This document shows, piece by piece, positions 1 through 9,332 of a stretch of DNA of 49,515 nt. The stretch is from Scedosporium boydii (taxonomy: Eukaryota; Ascomycota; Sordariomycetes; Microascales; Microascaceae), in NCBI GenBank assembly GCA_002221725.1, contig NJFT01000273.1, positions 1 to 49,515 of the forward strand, in the 5' to 3' direction. Each line of letters begins with the position of its first letter. Positions within the stretch are counted from its first letter, which is position 1. A program made the translations under genes and the position numbers. Below the pieces are notes generated by a model. The model ran no database searches. It had not been told where the DNA came from and worked only from the letters and a program-made list of their open reading frames with translations.

Positions 1-22
1 CCCCCCCCCCCCCCCCCCCCCC
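1..22. repeat. poly-C run at window start
   Basis: Twenty-two consecutive C followed by a C/A-rich stretch to about position 40. It is not a fungal telomere repeat (no CCCTAA units). It may be a simple-sequence tract or a contig-edge or assembly artefact. The rest of 1-221 is the 3' flank of the following minus-strand gene and shows nothing else. Confidence 0.8.
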
Positions 23-221
23 ACCCCACAAAACCCCCAAGATCTGGTGACCCATAGCCGACGAGGGAACGTTGCTTACTATTTTAAGATGTGAGAACTT
101 GACATTTTTCTAGTGGGCATCGTATCATTTCTATTCTAGCTCATCCATCATTCTATGTTCCTCAACCGGGGAATAGAGCCGAACTGGGATATCAAATAAC
201 AGTTACACGGAAAGGGTCCAT

Positions 222-1484
222 CTACGAAAGCTGCTTAACCCCGTTTCCCAAAGACTTTTTAATCTCCGCAATCACCGCGGCCGTGACCTCCTTCGTCGTC
301 GCGCTGCCGCCGAGGTCGACAGTAGTGATGCCCGCAGAGCAGACTGCCTCGACGCATTGCATCAGCTTGGCGGAGGCTGCCTCCTCGCCGAGCCAGGTGA
401 GCATCTCCGCGGCGGTCCAGAAGGTGGCGACGGGGTTGGCGATGCCCTTGCCCGTGATGTCGAAGGCGGAGCCGTGGATGGGCTCGAACATGGAGGGGTT
501 CTGGCGGGAGGGGTCTAGGTTGCTGGTTGGCGCGATGCCGATGGAGCCGGCGAGGGCGGCGGCCAAATCAGAGAGGATGTCGGCGTGCTGGGGTAGAAGT
601 TAGATTATTGTTCATGTATTTAGACGAGAAGACTGGGTGTATGGTTCACTTACCAAGTTAGTGGCAACAATGGTGTCCAAGCTCTCGGGCTTAAGAACCA
701 TCCTCGTTGTCATGGCATCGACAAGCATCTTGTCAACGGTGACATCCGGGAACTCCTTGCTAACTTCGGCCGCAACCTCATCCCACAAGACCATGCCATT
801 TCGCTGGGCGTTGCTCTTCGTCACCACGGTAAGAAGCTTTCTAGGCCTCTTCTGCGCAGTCTCGAAAGCGAAACGCATCAGCCTGGAAATACTGTGGCGG
901 GTAAAGATGGCCACCTCAGTGGCAGTTTCCCAAGCTTGGCCACGATGGGACCGACCACCCTGGCCCGCATACTCGCCCTCGCTGTTCTCGCGGATGATGA
1001 CCCAGTCGAGATCGCCAGCCTTGCAGTTGCGGAGAGGAGATTGCGTGCCAGGGAGAACGCGAGTAGGACGCACATTAGCGTACTGCTGGAACGGCTGGCA
1101 GATGGCTAGGCGGAGTTCCCAGAGGGAAATGTGGTCAGGGACGTCTGAAAATGAGTTAGTAAAAAAAAAAAACTAATTTCTCCTTCTGCCAGGGTGCGAT
1201 AGTCTAGAAAAAAAAAACGTACCAGGAGCACCGACGGCGCCGAAGAGGATGGCGTCATGCTTCTTGAGCTGCTCAAGGCCACCGTCAGGGATGTACTTTC
1301 CCGTCTTCTTGTACCTGTCCGAGCTCCAGTCGTAATGCGTGAAGTCTAGGTCAAAGGTCTGAAGGGTTTCAGCGAGAGCATTCAACACCTCAAGACCGGC
1401 CTCAATGACCTCGATGCCAATGCCATCCGCGGGGATGGAGGCGATGCTGTAGGACTTCTTGACCTCAAGGGCGCTAGGAGACAT
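222..1484 (-). CDS. tartrate dehydrogenase/decarboxylase or D-malate dehydrogenase (isopropylmalate dehydrogenase family)
   Basis: Three exons: 1484-1223, 1144-654 and 587-222, giving 372 aa, the usual length of this NAD-dependent beta-decarboxylating dehydrogenase family. Introns of 78 and 66 bp have GTACGT and GTAAGT donors and CAG acceptors. Visible motifs in order: substrate arginines in NVRPTRVLPG, RENSEGEYAGQGG, the catalytic lysine in VTKSNAQRNG, the metal-binding aspartates in HADILSDLAA, and the NAD loop HGSAFDITGKGIANP. Family members oxidise tartrate or D-malate; with meso-tartrate the product is D-glycerate plus CO2. The ATG at 1484 is preferred over an in-frame ATG at 1571 because the family N-terminus starts about there. 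The gene is divergent from a glycerate kinase with a shared 0.67 kb promoter, which favours a tartrate role over leucine synthesis (inference). The exact substrate is not proven. Confidence 0.88.
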
Positions 1485-1783
1485 GGTGAAGGGTATGGCA
1501 GGGGGGACTTTTGTGGGAAAATCAACGATGTAGATGCAGGATGAGTTGTTCTGAGGGGGAGGGCAATACACGCCGAGCTCTCATAAGATGCTCCTTTTGT
1601 ACGAGATCTCTATGCAGCGTCCCCACAAAACGATACTAGGGATGCGGACATTCGTTGGTTGCTCGAAATGCCGAGTCGCATCGCTCATTGGGAGGTGAGC
1701 TGCGCCTAGGACACTTCTTGGCCCGCCCTCCGTCAGACCGTCGTCCGATCCACTCGGGCTGGTGGCAAAGAGGAAGTGGTGAG

Positions 1784-1795
1784 CCGGGGATTTTA
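1784..1795 (-). promoter_or_regulatory. TAAAATCCSSGG element, copy 1
   Basis: The plus strand reads CCGGGGATTTTA, so the minus strand reads TAAAATCCCCGG. The same 12-base degenerate word recurs in the transporter promoter (3588-3599) and in the regulator-pair promoter (8182-8193). Function as a regulator binding site is inferred from this distribution only. Confidence 0.55.
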
Positions 1796-1802
1796 ATCAC
1801 CG

Positions 1803-1819
1803 CGGACATTCTTCGTCCG
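1803..1819. promoter_or_regulatory. CGG-N11-CCG inverted repeat (Gal4-type Zn2Cys6 site)
   Basis: CGG at 1803-1805 and CCG at 1817-1819 are separated by 11 bases, the spacing recognised by Gal4-type zinc cluster dimers. It sits next to the TAAAATCCSSGG element in the divergent promoter. Such triplet pairs also occur by chance, so confidence is modest. Confidence 0.4.
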
Positions 1820-2156
1820 TCGCCCCCTCTTTCCCCCTCCCCCCCTTCCCCCCGACCCTTGCTAATGGGGAGGCGCTAATCTTGCACCTAGGACGTTACC
1901 AGATCACCGCTGCTTGCCGCCACAGCAAACAAGTTTGGAGATGCGAAATGCAAGGGGGAAATGCCGAAATAATTCTCTCAGCCCAGCCAGCAGCAACTCC
2001 ATGTCGAATCATTATTCGCACGACGGCGGAACTGAATGAATACAAGCAACTGTAGTCGTTTCTTACGCTGTCAATTGGGATAATATTTCAATTACGTCTT
2101 GATCTTGGGCCATTCCTACTCTCCTGACTATACTCCCTCCAGTTTTCATTTCCAAA

Positions 2157-3131
2157 ATGATTGCCCCCAGCGCAATCGAGTCGGTCCTGGCCGTCTTCGT
2201 TCCCCTCATCCGAACCCACAGGCAGAGGACCGCGCGACCGTTTGTGCTTGGCTTATCGGGCCTGCAGGGGAGTGGAAAGTCCACATGGGCCGGGGCTCTG
2301 GTCCAGGCTCTGACGACTCAGCACAGTCTAAAGACGCGGACCCTTTCGCTCGACGACCTCTACTTTGACCACCCTCAGCTGGTCGCTATTAGGGAAGCCA
2401 ACCCTGACAATGGACTCCTACAAACACGAGGACAACCAGGCACGCATGATGAGACACTGGCCCAGGAATTCTTCAGTCAGGTGCAAAAATTCAACTCGGA
2501 TTCAGCCGAACCGGGGAGCATCATCAAGTGGCCTGCTTTCGACAAGAGTCTCTTTAACGGCGAAGGAGGCCGGGTACCTGTCGACCAGTGGGAACAGGTA
2601 CCTTTGGACCAAGGCCTTGACGTTCTAATCTTCGAGGGTTGGTGTCTAGGCTTTCAGCCCCTGGACGAGGCGTCGGTAACCCAGAGATGGGAGCAGGCCA
2701 AGGCTTCCGCCTCAACCAATCCAACTCAATCCGATGACGTACAAGACCCCTGGCTCGTCAACACGCTGCCCAGCCATAAGTTGAGCCATCTGCTTCTCAT
2801 CAACGACAATCTCAAGCGGTACTGCGACACGTTCGCCGGCCCAGCCAACTTTGACGGCTTCTTCCACCTCAGCACGGACAGGCTCGCCAACGTATACGAG
2901 TGGCGATTAGATCAGGAGAGGGCCCTTAGGGAGCACAAACCGGGTATGTCGGACATGCAAGTGGTGCAGTTCGTGCGGGGTTACATGCCCGCCTATGAGC
3001 TGTTCTTGGATCGTCTCCAACGGCAGAATTTCTTTGGCCGTGGCGAGAGCGGGGGAGATGGCGAGCTAAAGAAGCATGTCCAAGTAGTTTTGGGCAGGGC
3101 TAGGGTCGTCACGCAGATTAAGAAGATGTAA
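2157..3131 (+). CDS. D-glycerate 3-kinase (Tda10/GLYK-like P-loop kinase)
   Basis: Single exon, 324 aa, matching the length of the Tda10-like family of plant and fungal glycerate kinases. The P-loop GLQGSGKS is at residues 35-42, followed by the strand and acidic pair SLDDLYF near residue 70, and an EGW motif (FEGWCLGFQPL) typical of the family. The reaction is ATP-dependent phosphorylation of D-glycerate to 3-phosphoglycerate, probably cytosolic since no targeting peptide is seen. It is divergent from the dehydrogenase whose meso-tartrate product would be D-glycerate, so the two enzymes form a plausible two-step path into glycolysis/gluconeogenesis (inference). The ATG at 2157 gives the expected short N-terminal helix before the P-loop. 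Confidence 0.88.
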   Translation: MIAPSAIESVLAVFVPLIRTHRQRTARPFVLGLSGLQGSGKSTWAGALVQALTTQHSLKTRTLSLDDLYFDHPQLVAIREANPDNGLLQTRGQPGTHDETLAQEFFSQVQKFNSDSAEPGSIIKWPAFDKSLFNGEGGRVPVDQWEQVPLDQGLDVLIFEGWCLGFQPLDEASVTQRWEQAKASASTNPTQSDDVQDPWLVNTLPSHKLSHLLLINDNLKRYCDTFAGPANFDGFFHLSTDRLANVYEWRLDQERALREHKPGMSDMQVVQFVRGYMPAYELFLDRLQRQNFFGRGESGGDGELKKHVQVVLGRARVVTQIKKM

Positions 3132-3587
3132 GCTGCCCATACGATAGATCTAGAGAGAAAAGGAACCATCCCGGCCATTTTTTTTTTTCAAGCCCATCTC
3201 CACACTTTCCGAGCAAGCCCAATTTCTGCTTCTCCGCACTCTGAGCTAAATGTGTCCGGGGAAGCTTCTAACCCCGCATGCCTCCATCGCGAGTGATCCT
3301 CTCCAGCACCAAATTTCGGTCCGGGGAACTTGTTAGATCCTATCCCTCGCTAGCCCTAATTGAGCATCTCACCGACATGATGCGACCTTGGAAAGACCTA
3401 AGAGGCGAACATCAGTCGATGTCACCTCTTCTCTTTTCTAGAACCGGATCCCTTTGCCGGGTCCTAAATTTATGCCCCGCCTTAGTGGTTGTTAAGTTGG
3501 GTGGTATGCGGCGATTTCTTTGTCCGCCGCTAAAATACGAACCAAATATCTCGAGCTAGCACACTTCGTTGAAATCCATGTCTGGGG

Positions 3588-3599
3588 TAAAATCCGGGG
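3588..3599 (+). promoter_or_regulatory. TAAAATCCSSGG element, copy 2
   Basis: It reads TAAAATCCGGGG. Extended two bases upstream it is GGTAAAATCCGGGG (3586-3599), identical over 14 bases to the copy at 8180-8193. It lies 188 bp before the transporter start codon. Confidence 0.6.
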
Positions 3600-3605
3600 C
3601 CCCGG
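3594..3605. promoter_or_regulatory. perfect 12-bp palindrome CCGGGGCCCCGG
   Basis: A perfect self-complementary 12-mer overlapping the 3' end of the TAAAATCCSSGG element. It contains inverted CCGG half-sites that could be bound by a zinc cluster dimer. The function is inferred. Confidence 0.45.
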
Positions 3606-3786
3606 TGCTCCTAACACGCCCGATGTGGCTTGTCGCGTGGCCGATCTGGAGACTACTATAGATACCCTGCGTGGTTCCCATCTTCCTCGACATGACTCCC
3701 TGAGCCGTGTAGCTTCACACACCTCTTTTGCCCTTTGACTTGAGACACCATTCCAACATCACACCTGTTGCGTGTCAAGTTCGAAC

Positions 3787-5419
3787 ATGACCGAAGCCAA
3801 GCGTCTTAGCATTGACCCAAAGCCGGCTGAAAACTTCGTCGAGATGGCTCCTGGCAGCGTCTTGGAAAAAGGTGGTGTGCACGGTGAGGGCGAGGCTGAT
3901 TACTCGGGTGCCGTCAACAAGACGGACCCTGCAGAGATTCGCCTCGTGCGGAAGCTCGATTGGCGCATCATGCCTACGCTGTGGGCCATGTATTTCCTCA
4001 ACTATGTAAGCCTTTTTTCTTTTTCTTTTCTCTCTGCGTATTGTCATATACATGGACAGGTTAGGTTTTTACTAACGCGGACCTCACAGCTTGATCGGAA
4101 TGCCATTGCCCAAGCGCGGCTTAATGACATTGAGGAGCACCTTGGTTTGAAGGGAACGCAGTACAATACTTGTATTTCGATTCTTTTTGTCGGGTAAGTC
4201 AATCAAATCAAACTAAAAAGGAAAAAAAAATTACTCGTCACTTTATACACCAGCTAACTTGGCCATCAGCTACTTGCTCATGCAGGTTCCGTCAAACATG
4301 CTCATCTCCTCTAAGCGCGTGCGGCCCTCCGTCTACATGTCCATCTGCATGATGGGCTGGGCTGTCGTCTCCGCCTGTACCTCCCTGGCCAAGAACTACA
4401 CGGACCTTGTGCTCCTTCGATTTTTCCTCGGAGTTGCCGAGGCTCCCTTCTACCCCGGAGCTCTATACATCCTCTCCATCTTCTACACCCGAAAGGAGAT
4501 TGCGACCCGGTTGTCCATCCTCTACTCGGGCAACATTTTTGCCACCTCTTTCTCGGGTCTCATCGCCGCCGCCACATTCAACACAATTGGTGGCAAGCAC
4601 GGATTGATGGGTTGGCAATGGCTTTTCATCATCGAAGGTGTCTTGACGTTCGCCGTCGGGATAATTGGCATTTTCACCCTAGCCGACAGCCCCCTGACCA
4701 CGCGCTGGTTGACTGAGGAGGAGCGTGAGCTCGCGCATGGGCGGATGGTCCGAGATACTGTCGGTGTCGAGGAGAGCAAGGGAGCTCGAGCTGGATTGGC
4801 GCAGGCCATCCGCGATCCCCGGCTTTGGCTGTTGTGCTTCATCCAAAACATGCATCTCTCCGCCTGCTCCTTCAACAACTTCTTCCCTACCGTCGTTGGC
4901 TCTCTCGGATTTAACGATACCATTACGCTCGTGCTTACGTGCCCTCCTTACCTCGTCTCTGGCTTCTTCGGCTACGTTGCCGGGCTCTCTTCCGGCAAGT
5001 ACAATGAGCGAGCCTGGCATATCACCGCTTGCATGAGCATGGCCCTCGTCGGCTACATTATTTCCTGTGCGACTCTCAACACGCCGGCGCGTTACATTGC
5101 CTGCTTCCTCTTCGCCAGTGGCGCCTACGCCGTAAATTCCATGATTCTCGGATGGGTGTCCGCCACGCTTGGTTCGACCCCGGAGAAGAAGTCGGTCAGC
5201 CTGTCCATTGTTAACGTGATTGCCAACGCGTCGTACGTTTACACTGCCTACCTGTACCCCAAGAACGACGGGCCCCGCTACTTAATTGGAATGTCGAGCA
5301 ATGCTGCATTCGCCGTTATGTGCATTGCAGGAACTTGGGTTTTGAGGTTCTGGCTCGTGAAGACGAACAAGAACCTGCATAGGGAGGGCAATACTGAGGC
5401 TGTCCGCTATGCCTACTAG
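3787..5419 (+). CDS. MFS transporter, anion:cation symporter (ACS) family
   Basis: Three exons: 3787-4005, 4090-4193 and 4270-5419, giving 490 aa. Introns of 84 and 76 bp have GTAAGC and GTAAGT donors; the second has a GCTAAC branch site before CATCAG. The protein has a hydrophilic N-terminus of about 60 residues, then the ACS/DAL5-type start of TM1 (KLDWRIMPTLWAMYFLNYLDRNAIAQARL) and about 12 hydrophobic segments. RFFLGVAEAPFYPGALY is the family signature in TM4, followed by a central loop and a second half. ACS members carry organic anions such as allantoate, nicotinate, phthalate and, in bacteria, tartrate (TtuB). Its place beside the dehydrogenase and glycerate kinase suggests tartrate or a similar hydroxy-dicarboxylate as substrate (inference). 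The start at 3787 is the only ATG near the frame opening. Confidence 0.88.
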
Positions 5420-5846
5420 TTATAAGACGGGGACGAAATCTGTAAAAGAATATAGTAAACGGCGGGAATAGGCTCTACCAGTCTGTTTTTTATCCGCAAG
5501 TATTATTTTGTTGCTTTTCGCAAGTATTAAAACCTTATCGATGAATCGCTCTCCAAATTGTATTCCTTGAAATTTCGCAGTTATTGGATCTTGAATTTTT
5601 TTTTTTCTAAATGAAAAATTTCATCCTCATCTCTATTTAATCCATGAATTCCACCATTTTTATTCGTTTATTTGCTCCCTATCAATATTCTGTATGAAGT
5701 TGGAGGCGCGCAACCTGGATTAGCGACTATCCTTGTGGACATTCATTACGAGAAATTATTAGTACATTGGACACACAGGTTCCCCTTTTTTCTTTAATTA
5801 GAAGCTATAATTTAGTACAGTAGTGTACAAGCCATGTTTATCTGGG
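5420..5846. other. A/T-rich convergent 3' flanks
   Basis: Between the transporter stop and the stop of the minus-strand regulator lie 427 bp of A/T-rich DNA with T-tracts (about 5596-5607). I see only untranslated 3' sequence. Confidence 0.6.
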
Positions 5847-8127
5847 CTACCGTAGATAATTCCATGTCGGGTCTACCGAGGCATCGAACTCCGCAGTCGC
5901 AAGAAAGGGATTGTCGATAGCACTGAAAGATCGGGCGAACAAATAATCATACCAAACCATGGACTCCTGGCCCTCGACAGGGGCGCCATCCACGGTATCC
6001 CCTTGTCTATTTGATGGTGGCATTGAGGTAATATCGCGCATGACTGGGCGCGGAACACTCGCGTCACGCGTCCAAAGACCAGGGCTTATCAGCTGTGATT
6101 GTCTCTGCTGCCATGGCGTACCGACTTGTGGCGTGGTTCCGGGCTGAGAGAACATTCTGTTCTGGTAGAGGTGTGGGGGCATTGATGCTCCTGCATTGTT
6201 GGGGTTCTGCTCCGGCGGAATTGCACTTGCGGGCTGCGGGTAAACAGTTCCATCTTGGTTCGTTGGTGCCACTTGGCTCCAGTCGTTGTGTTTTGTTCGC
6301 CTACGTATGATGGAAGGTGCGCTATCGTTGGAATTTTGAGTAGCAGAGGTTCGTACTAGAGATCTCGAAGTCACCACGTCGTTGGTTGGCGACTCGAGTG
6401 CCGGGGCTTGCAGCTGTGGTGTTTCCTGGACTGCGGAGATCAACTCGTCGATGGCCTCAAGGCAGTACTCGGGCCACCATGTGTCTCTCGTTGCGAGATG
6501 CTGGAGGGTGTCTTTTCCCGAAATGACGTGCCTTATTACTACTAGTTAGCGTGTTCATGGCTCTTTCCCGGAGGGGGGGAAGAGAATTGATGGAGATATC
6601 CCCACCATACCTTACTGCAACCTCTAGTGGCACTTGGCCTTCAATTCCGGCATGGATTAGCACAAATGCGCTGATCCATACGGCCCAGGTGAAGGATGGC
6701 CAAAGGAGAGGAATTGTGAGCCGTTGTCCAGCCGGATCGGTAGCCAGCCTATGACGGTTTCGGTGCCGTTTGAGCAATATAAAAATAGACTTTGCCGCGG
6801 AGATGCACGCCTGAAAGGAAGCCGAGTACGAAGGAGAAGGGTAATCCGACGCTAGACCTGGCCGGTTCAAGCAGATGGCCGACTCGTGCTTCAAAAGGAG
6901 TAGCATTATTTTATGATGTGTGGATATTGCCGGGGTACTTGAATCTGGGGCGTCAAGCCCTACACACTCGTCCTCTTCAACGGCGTCCTGGATCTCGTTC
7001 GACCACTTCGCAAGTTCGGTTTGGACATACGCGGTTCTATCCGCGGTATCTTGGCGTTGCAGGATCGACTTATTTCGTAGTTCTAAGATGAGGCCACGTA
7101 ATCGAGCATGTTTGGCAACAAATGTGAGTGGTCGAAGTCGATCGGTACCTTCGGCGTCGTGGGTCCGCATGATATGGCGTTCCTCGCCCGGATAGCACAC
7201 GTCGAGGTCGTTATCTTGGATGTCGAGGGGCAGACCGAGAGACTGGCACAGGAATCTCTCCAGAGTATATATGCACCAAAAGACCCTCCGGCGGACGGAA
7301 GCCTGCTCCGGCGTGAAGAAGGGAAACCGAGTCGGGCAGCGGTGGAGACCGAGGTGGAATGCCACCCGGACTATCAAACCACCAAGACGCGACGCTGCAT
7401 TGAGACAGAGCATCGAAGTGAGGAAAAGCTGTATTGCGAAGGCTGCCTGGGTCGAACGAATCGAGGCGGGTTGGCTCAAGGCAAATTGCGAGGCTGAGAC
7501 GGCATCGTCGACGCTGCCGAAGACGAATTCTCGAGGGATCGGTTTTTGAAGGGCCGTTCCTTGACGGCTGTCGGCGAGCGAGATCGATAATATCGACCTC
7601 AAGATTGCTTGGTTTTCGGCGCTAAGCGATACAAGTCCATCATTGGATGTCTCTTCGAACAGACGGAGGATCTCGGGACCGTGGAGGAAAGGAAGCACGG
7701 AGTGCCAGGACTTGAAGTAGCTCTGCGACCATTGAACGAAATCTTCGAAAGTTGGCGGCGAATCCTCGTTGGATACTTCGTTCGTTTTCCACAAGAACTG
7801 CTCACCAGTCTTCTGCACGGAGCCGCCTTGGTGGAGCTGGTCATCTTCGCCTGGGATGAGGGTGTTGGCAGCGGACTCGGTCGTCCTGGCCGCGGACCTC
7901 CTCGCCAAACGCAAGTGCACGGCGCGTATATAGTGGATGCCGCTAGCACTGCCAACGAAGCGAGCCGCGCCGTTCTCTCCAGAGTCGCGCATGACCCCAT
8001 ACTCGCGGGCGGGTTGGGACTCGGGGACGGAGATGGAATGCTTCCGCTTGCGCGACTCGTCGGCATAGCCCGGAGTAGAGCATGATCCGGCATCAGACGT
8101 GTTGTGGGGGGACTGTTGGGAGGCCAT
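5847..8127 (-). CDS. fungal-specific transcription factor domain protein without a zinc cluster
   Basis: Two exons: 8127-6611 and 6531-5847, with a 79-bp intron (GTATGG donor, GCTAAC branch), giving 733 aa. Residues about 130-420 form the fungal_trans (middle homology) domain: SYFKSWHSVLPFLHGPEILR near 136-155, AFHLGLHRCP near 256, RRRVFWCIYTLERFL near 280-294 and LGLPLDIQDNDLDVCYP near 297-313. After the splice the domain's usual ending WWPEYCLEAIDELI appears, which confirms the intron. The N-terminus is polar, carries a basic RKRKH patch (26-30) and has no CxxC pair, and no zinc-cluster exon is visible upstream on this strand. The conventional DNA-binding part seems to be supplied by the divergent neighbour at 8459. 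The C-terminal 200 residues are low-complexity (P, Q, S), as in activation regions. Role as regulator of the local cluster is inferred. Confidence 0.85.
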
Positions 8128-8181
8128 TACGTGTCCAACGGGGGCAGCGGCCCACTCCCTAGAATAACACGTTGTGTAAGG

Positions 8182-8193
8182 TAAAATCCGGGG
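8182..8193 (+). promoter_or_regulatory. TAAAATCCSSGG element, copy 3
   Basis: It reads TAAAATCCGGGG; the 14-mer GGTAAAATCCGGGG at 8180-8193 exactly matches 3586-3599. It is 55 bp upstream of the zinc-less regulator start codon, which suggests autoregulation (inference). Confidence 0.6.
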
Positions 8194-8304
8194 ATTCTGC
8201 AGCGAATTGCCCTAGGAATGAAAAGTGAGACGGCGCGTAGACCCGGCTCAGCTTGGTGCCCGTGTCTCTCCTCTCGCCGCACCAAATACTTAGTGTCGTC
8301 ATAT

Positions 8305-8322
8305 CGGACAATTAAAACTCCG
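8305..8322. promoter_or_regulatory. CGG-N12-CCG inverted triplets
   Basis: CGG at 8305-8307 and CCG at 8320-8322, 12 bases apart, in the shared regulator promoter. This is one base wider than the Gal4 spacing and could be chance. Confidence 0.3.
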
Positions 8323-8458
8323 CCGCGGGGTAAACTTTTGCCCCTTTCTCAGTGTCCCATGTCAGCCAACGATGCATCATCGGCCTCTACGAGACTCAGG
8401 CAAAACCCGCCTTCTCCACTGGATAGTCTTAGAAAACATTTGCATTGCATGGGTGCAC

Positions 8459-9332
8459 ATGACAGATCATGGGTTTTTAGAGACAGCCCGGCAGCGGCTG
8501 AATCCGATAGCCTGCAGCCACTGCCGGCAGAGGAAGCGCAAGGTAGGCAGCACCCTCCTAATTCTCAACAGCAGCACCGCCGTACCAAAACTGGTATTCT
8601 TTGAAGATTAACTCCTCTGTTCTAACCCGTCCTTCTTTATTTTCAGTGTGACCGTCAATTGTAAGTCCGCTTTTATTATTCGCCCCGGGCCGAAGTTCTA
8701 CGGACTAAAGGATTCTATCGCTCAACAGGCCGCACTGCTGCCAATGCCGCTCACACCCTTCTCAATGCCACTACCCAGAGCAGAGCAAAAGGTATATATG
8801 CAGGTGATTGCACTATACAGTTTCCAAGCTAATGTACTACCACAGGGGAATCCCCATAGGATTTATGACTAGGCTAGAGGCGCGCCTTGCCGAGACCGAG
8901 GAAGCGCTCTTCCGCGTTCTTCGCTCTCTCAACAACCCAGATCATGCTTACGTTCCACTAGGGCAGAATACGCCACGGAAAGTAGACAAGATGACAGAAT
9001 GGGATACATTTCCGTTGGGATCTATGGACGACATACAAGCGTGGTTCCAGGAAAAGTCAAAGTTGAACAACCCCAGCACAATAGCATCGGGGGGCAATCG
9101 GCCGGGACCGACGGGGCATTCCTTTTCGGGACAAACTCTTATGCCCGCTGTTGAGCCTGTTATTCACGTCATGGACATTGAGACCTCTGAAGCAACTGCT
9201 TCGCCATTGCAAGAGGCAGCTAGAAATAGCGTGTTAGGTGACGGCTGGGGGGAGGAGACGAACGAAGCTCAGCCAACACCTGCAAGCAAGGCACGAGATC
9301 TTGCCCAGAGGCACTCAGAGTTATATTTCTAA
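8459..9332 (+). CDS. short Zn2Cys6 DNA-binding protein without a regulatory domain
   Basis: Four exons: 8459-8542, 8647-8660 (a 14-nt microexon), 8729-8791 and 8846-9332, giving 215 aa. Splicing rebuilds a perfect zinc cluster with cysteines at residues 19, 22, 29, 36, 39 and 46 (CxxC, x6, C, x6, CxxC, x6, C), preceded by a basic RQRKRK stretch. The cluster is split by two introns, which supports the model because no single reading frame holds it. It is followed by the linker SKRGIPIGFMTRLEARLAETEEAL, the usual short dimerisation helix after fungal zinc clusters. The remaining 130 residues are polar with no fungal_trans motifs and end in a normal stop. The start is uncertain: the ATG at 8372 would add 29 residues. 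It is divergent from a regulator that has exactly the missing domain. Confidence 0.82.

Larger units (their letters stand above)
1485..2156. promoter_or_regulatory. shared divergent promoter of dehydrogenase and glycerate kinase
   Basis: This 672-bp gap lies between two start codons on opposite strands. It contains a pyrimidine tract (about 1828-1860), a TAAAATCCSSGG element on the minus strand (1784-1795) and a CGG-N11-CCG palindrome (1803-1819). The sites lie roughly midway, so they could serve both genes. No open frame here looks coding. Confidence 0.7.
3132..3786. promoter_or_regulatory. transporter promoter region
   Basis: This 655-bp gap follows the kinase stop and precedes the transporter ATG. 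It holds the second TAAAATCCSSGG element (3588-3599), which runs into the palindrome CCGGGGCCCCGG (3594-3605). I see no coding sequence here. Confidence 0.6.
8128..8458. promoter_or_regulatory. shared divergent promoter of the two regulator genes
   Basis: This 331-bp gap lies between the start codons of the zinc-less regulator (minus) and the zinc-cluster protein (plus). It contains TAAAATCCSSGG copy 3 (8182-8193) and a CGG-N12-CCG pair (8305-8322). If the upstream ATG at 8372 is used for the plus-strand gene, the promoter is about 90 bp shorter. Confidence 0.6.

Noticed and set aside
1..40. Telomere
   Set aside because: No CCCTAA/TTAGGG-type repeat; only a C homopolymer.
637..1176. 179-codon plus-strand open frame
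   Set aside because: It lies antisense to the dehydrogenase exons and is a shadow of its codon pattern; no motif.
4522..5036. Long frames on both strands inside the transporter
   Set aside because: They are shadows; only the transporter frame gives the MFS family signature and membrane segments.
7609..8085. 158-codon plus-strand open frame
   Set aside because: It is antisense to the zinc-less regulator, whose frame carries the conserved domain.
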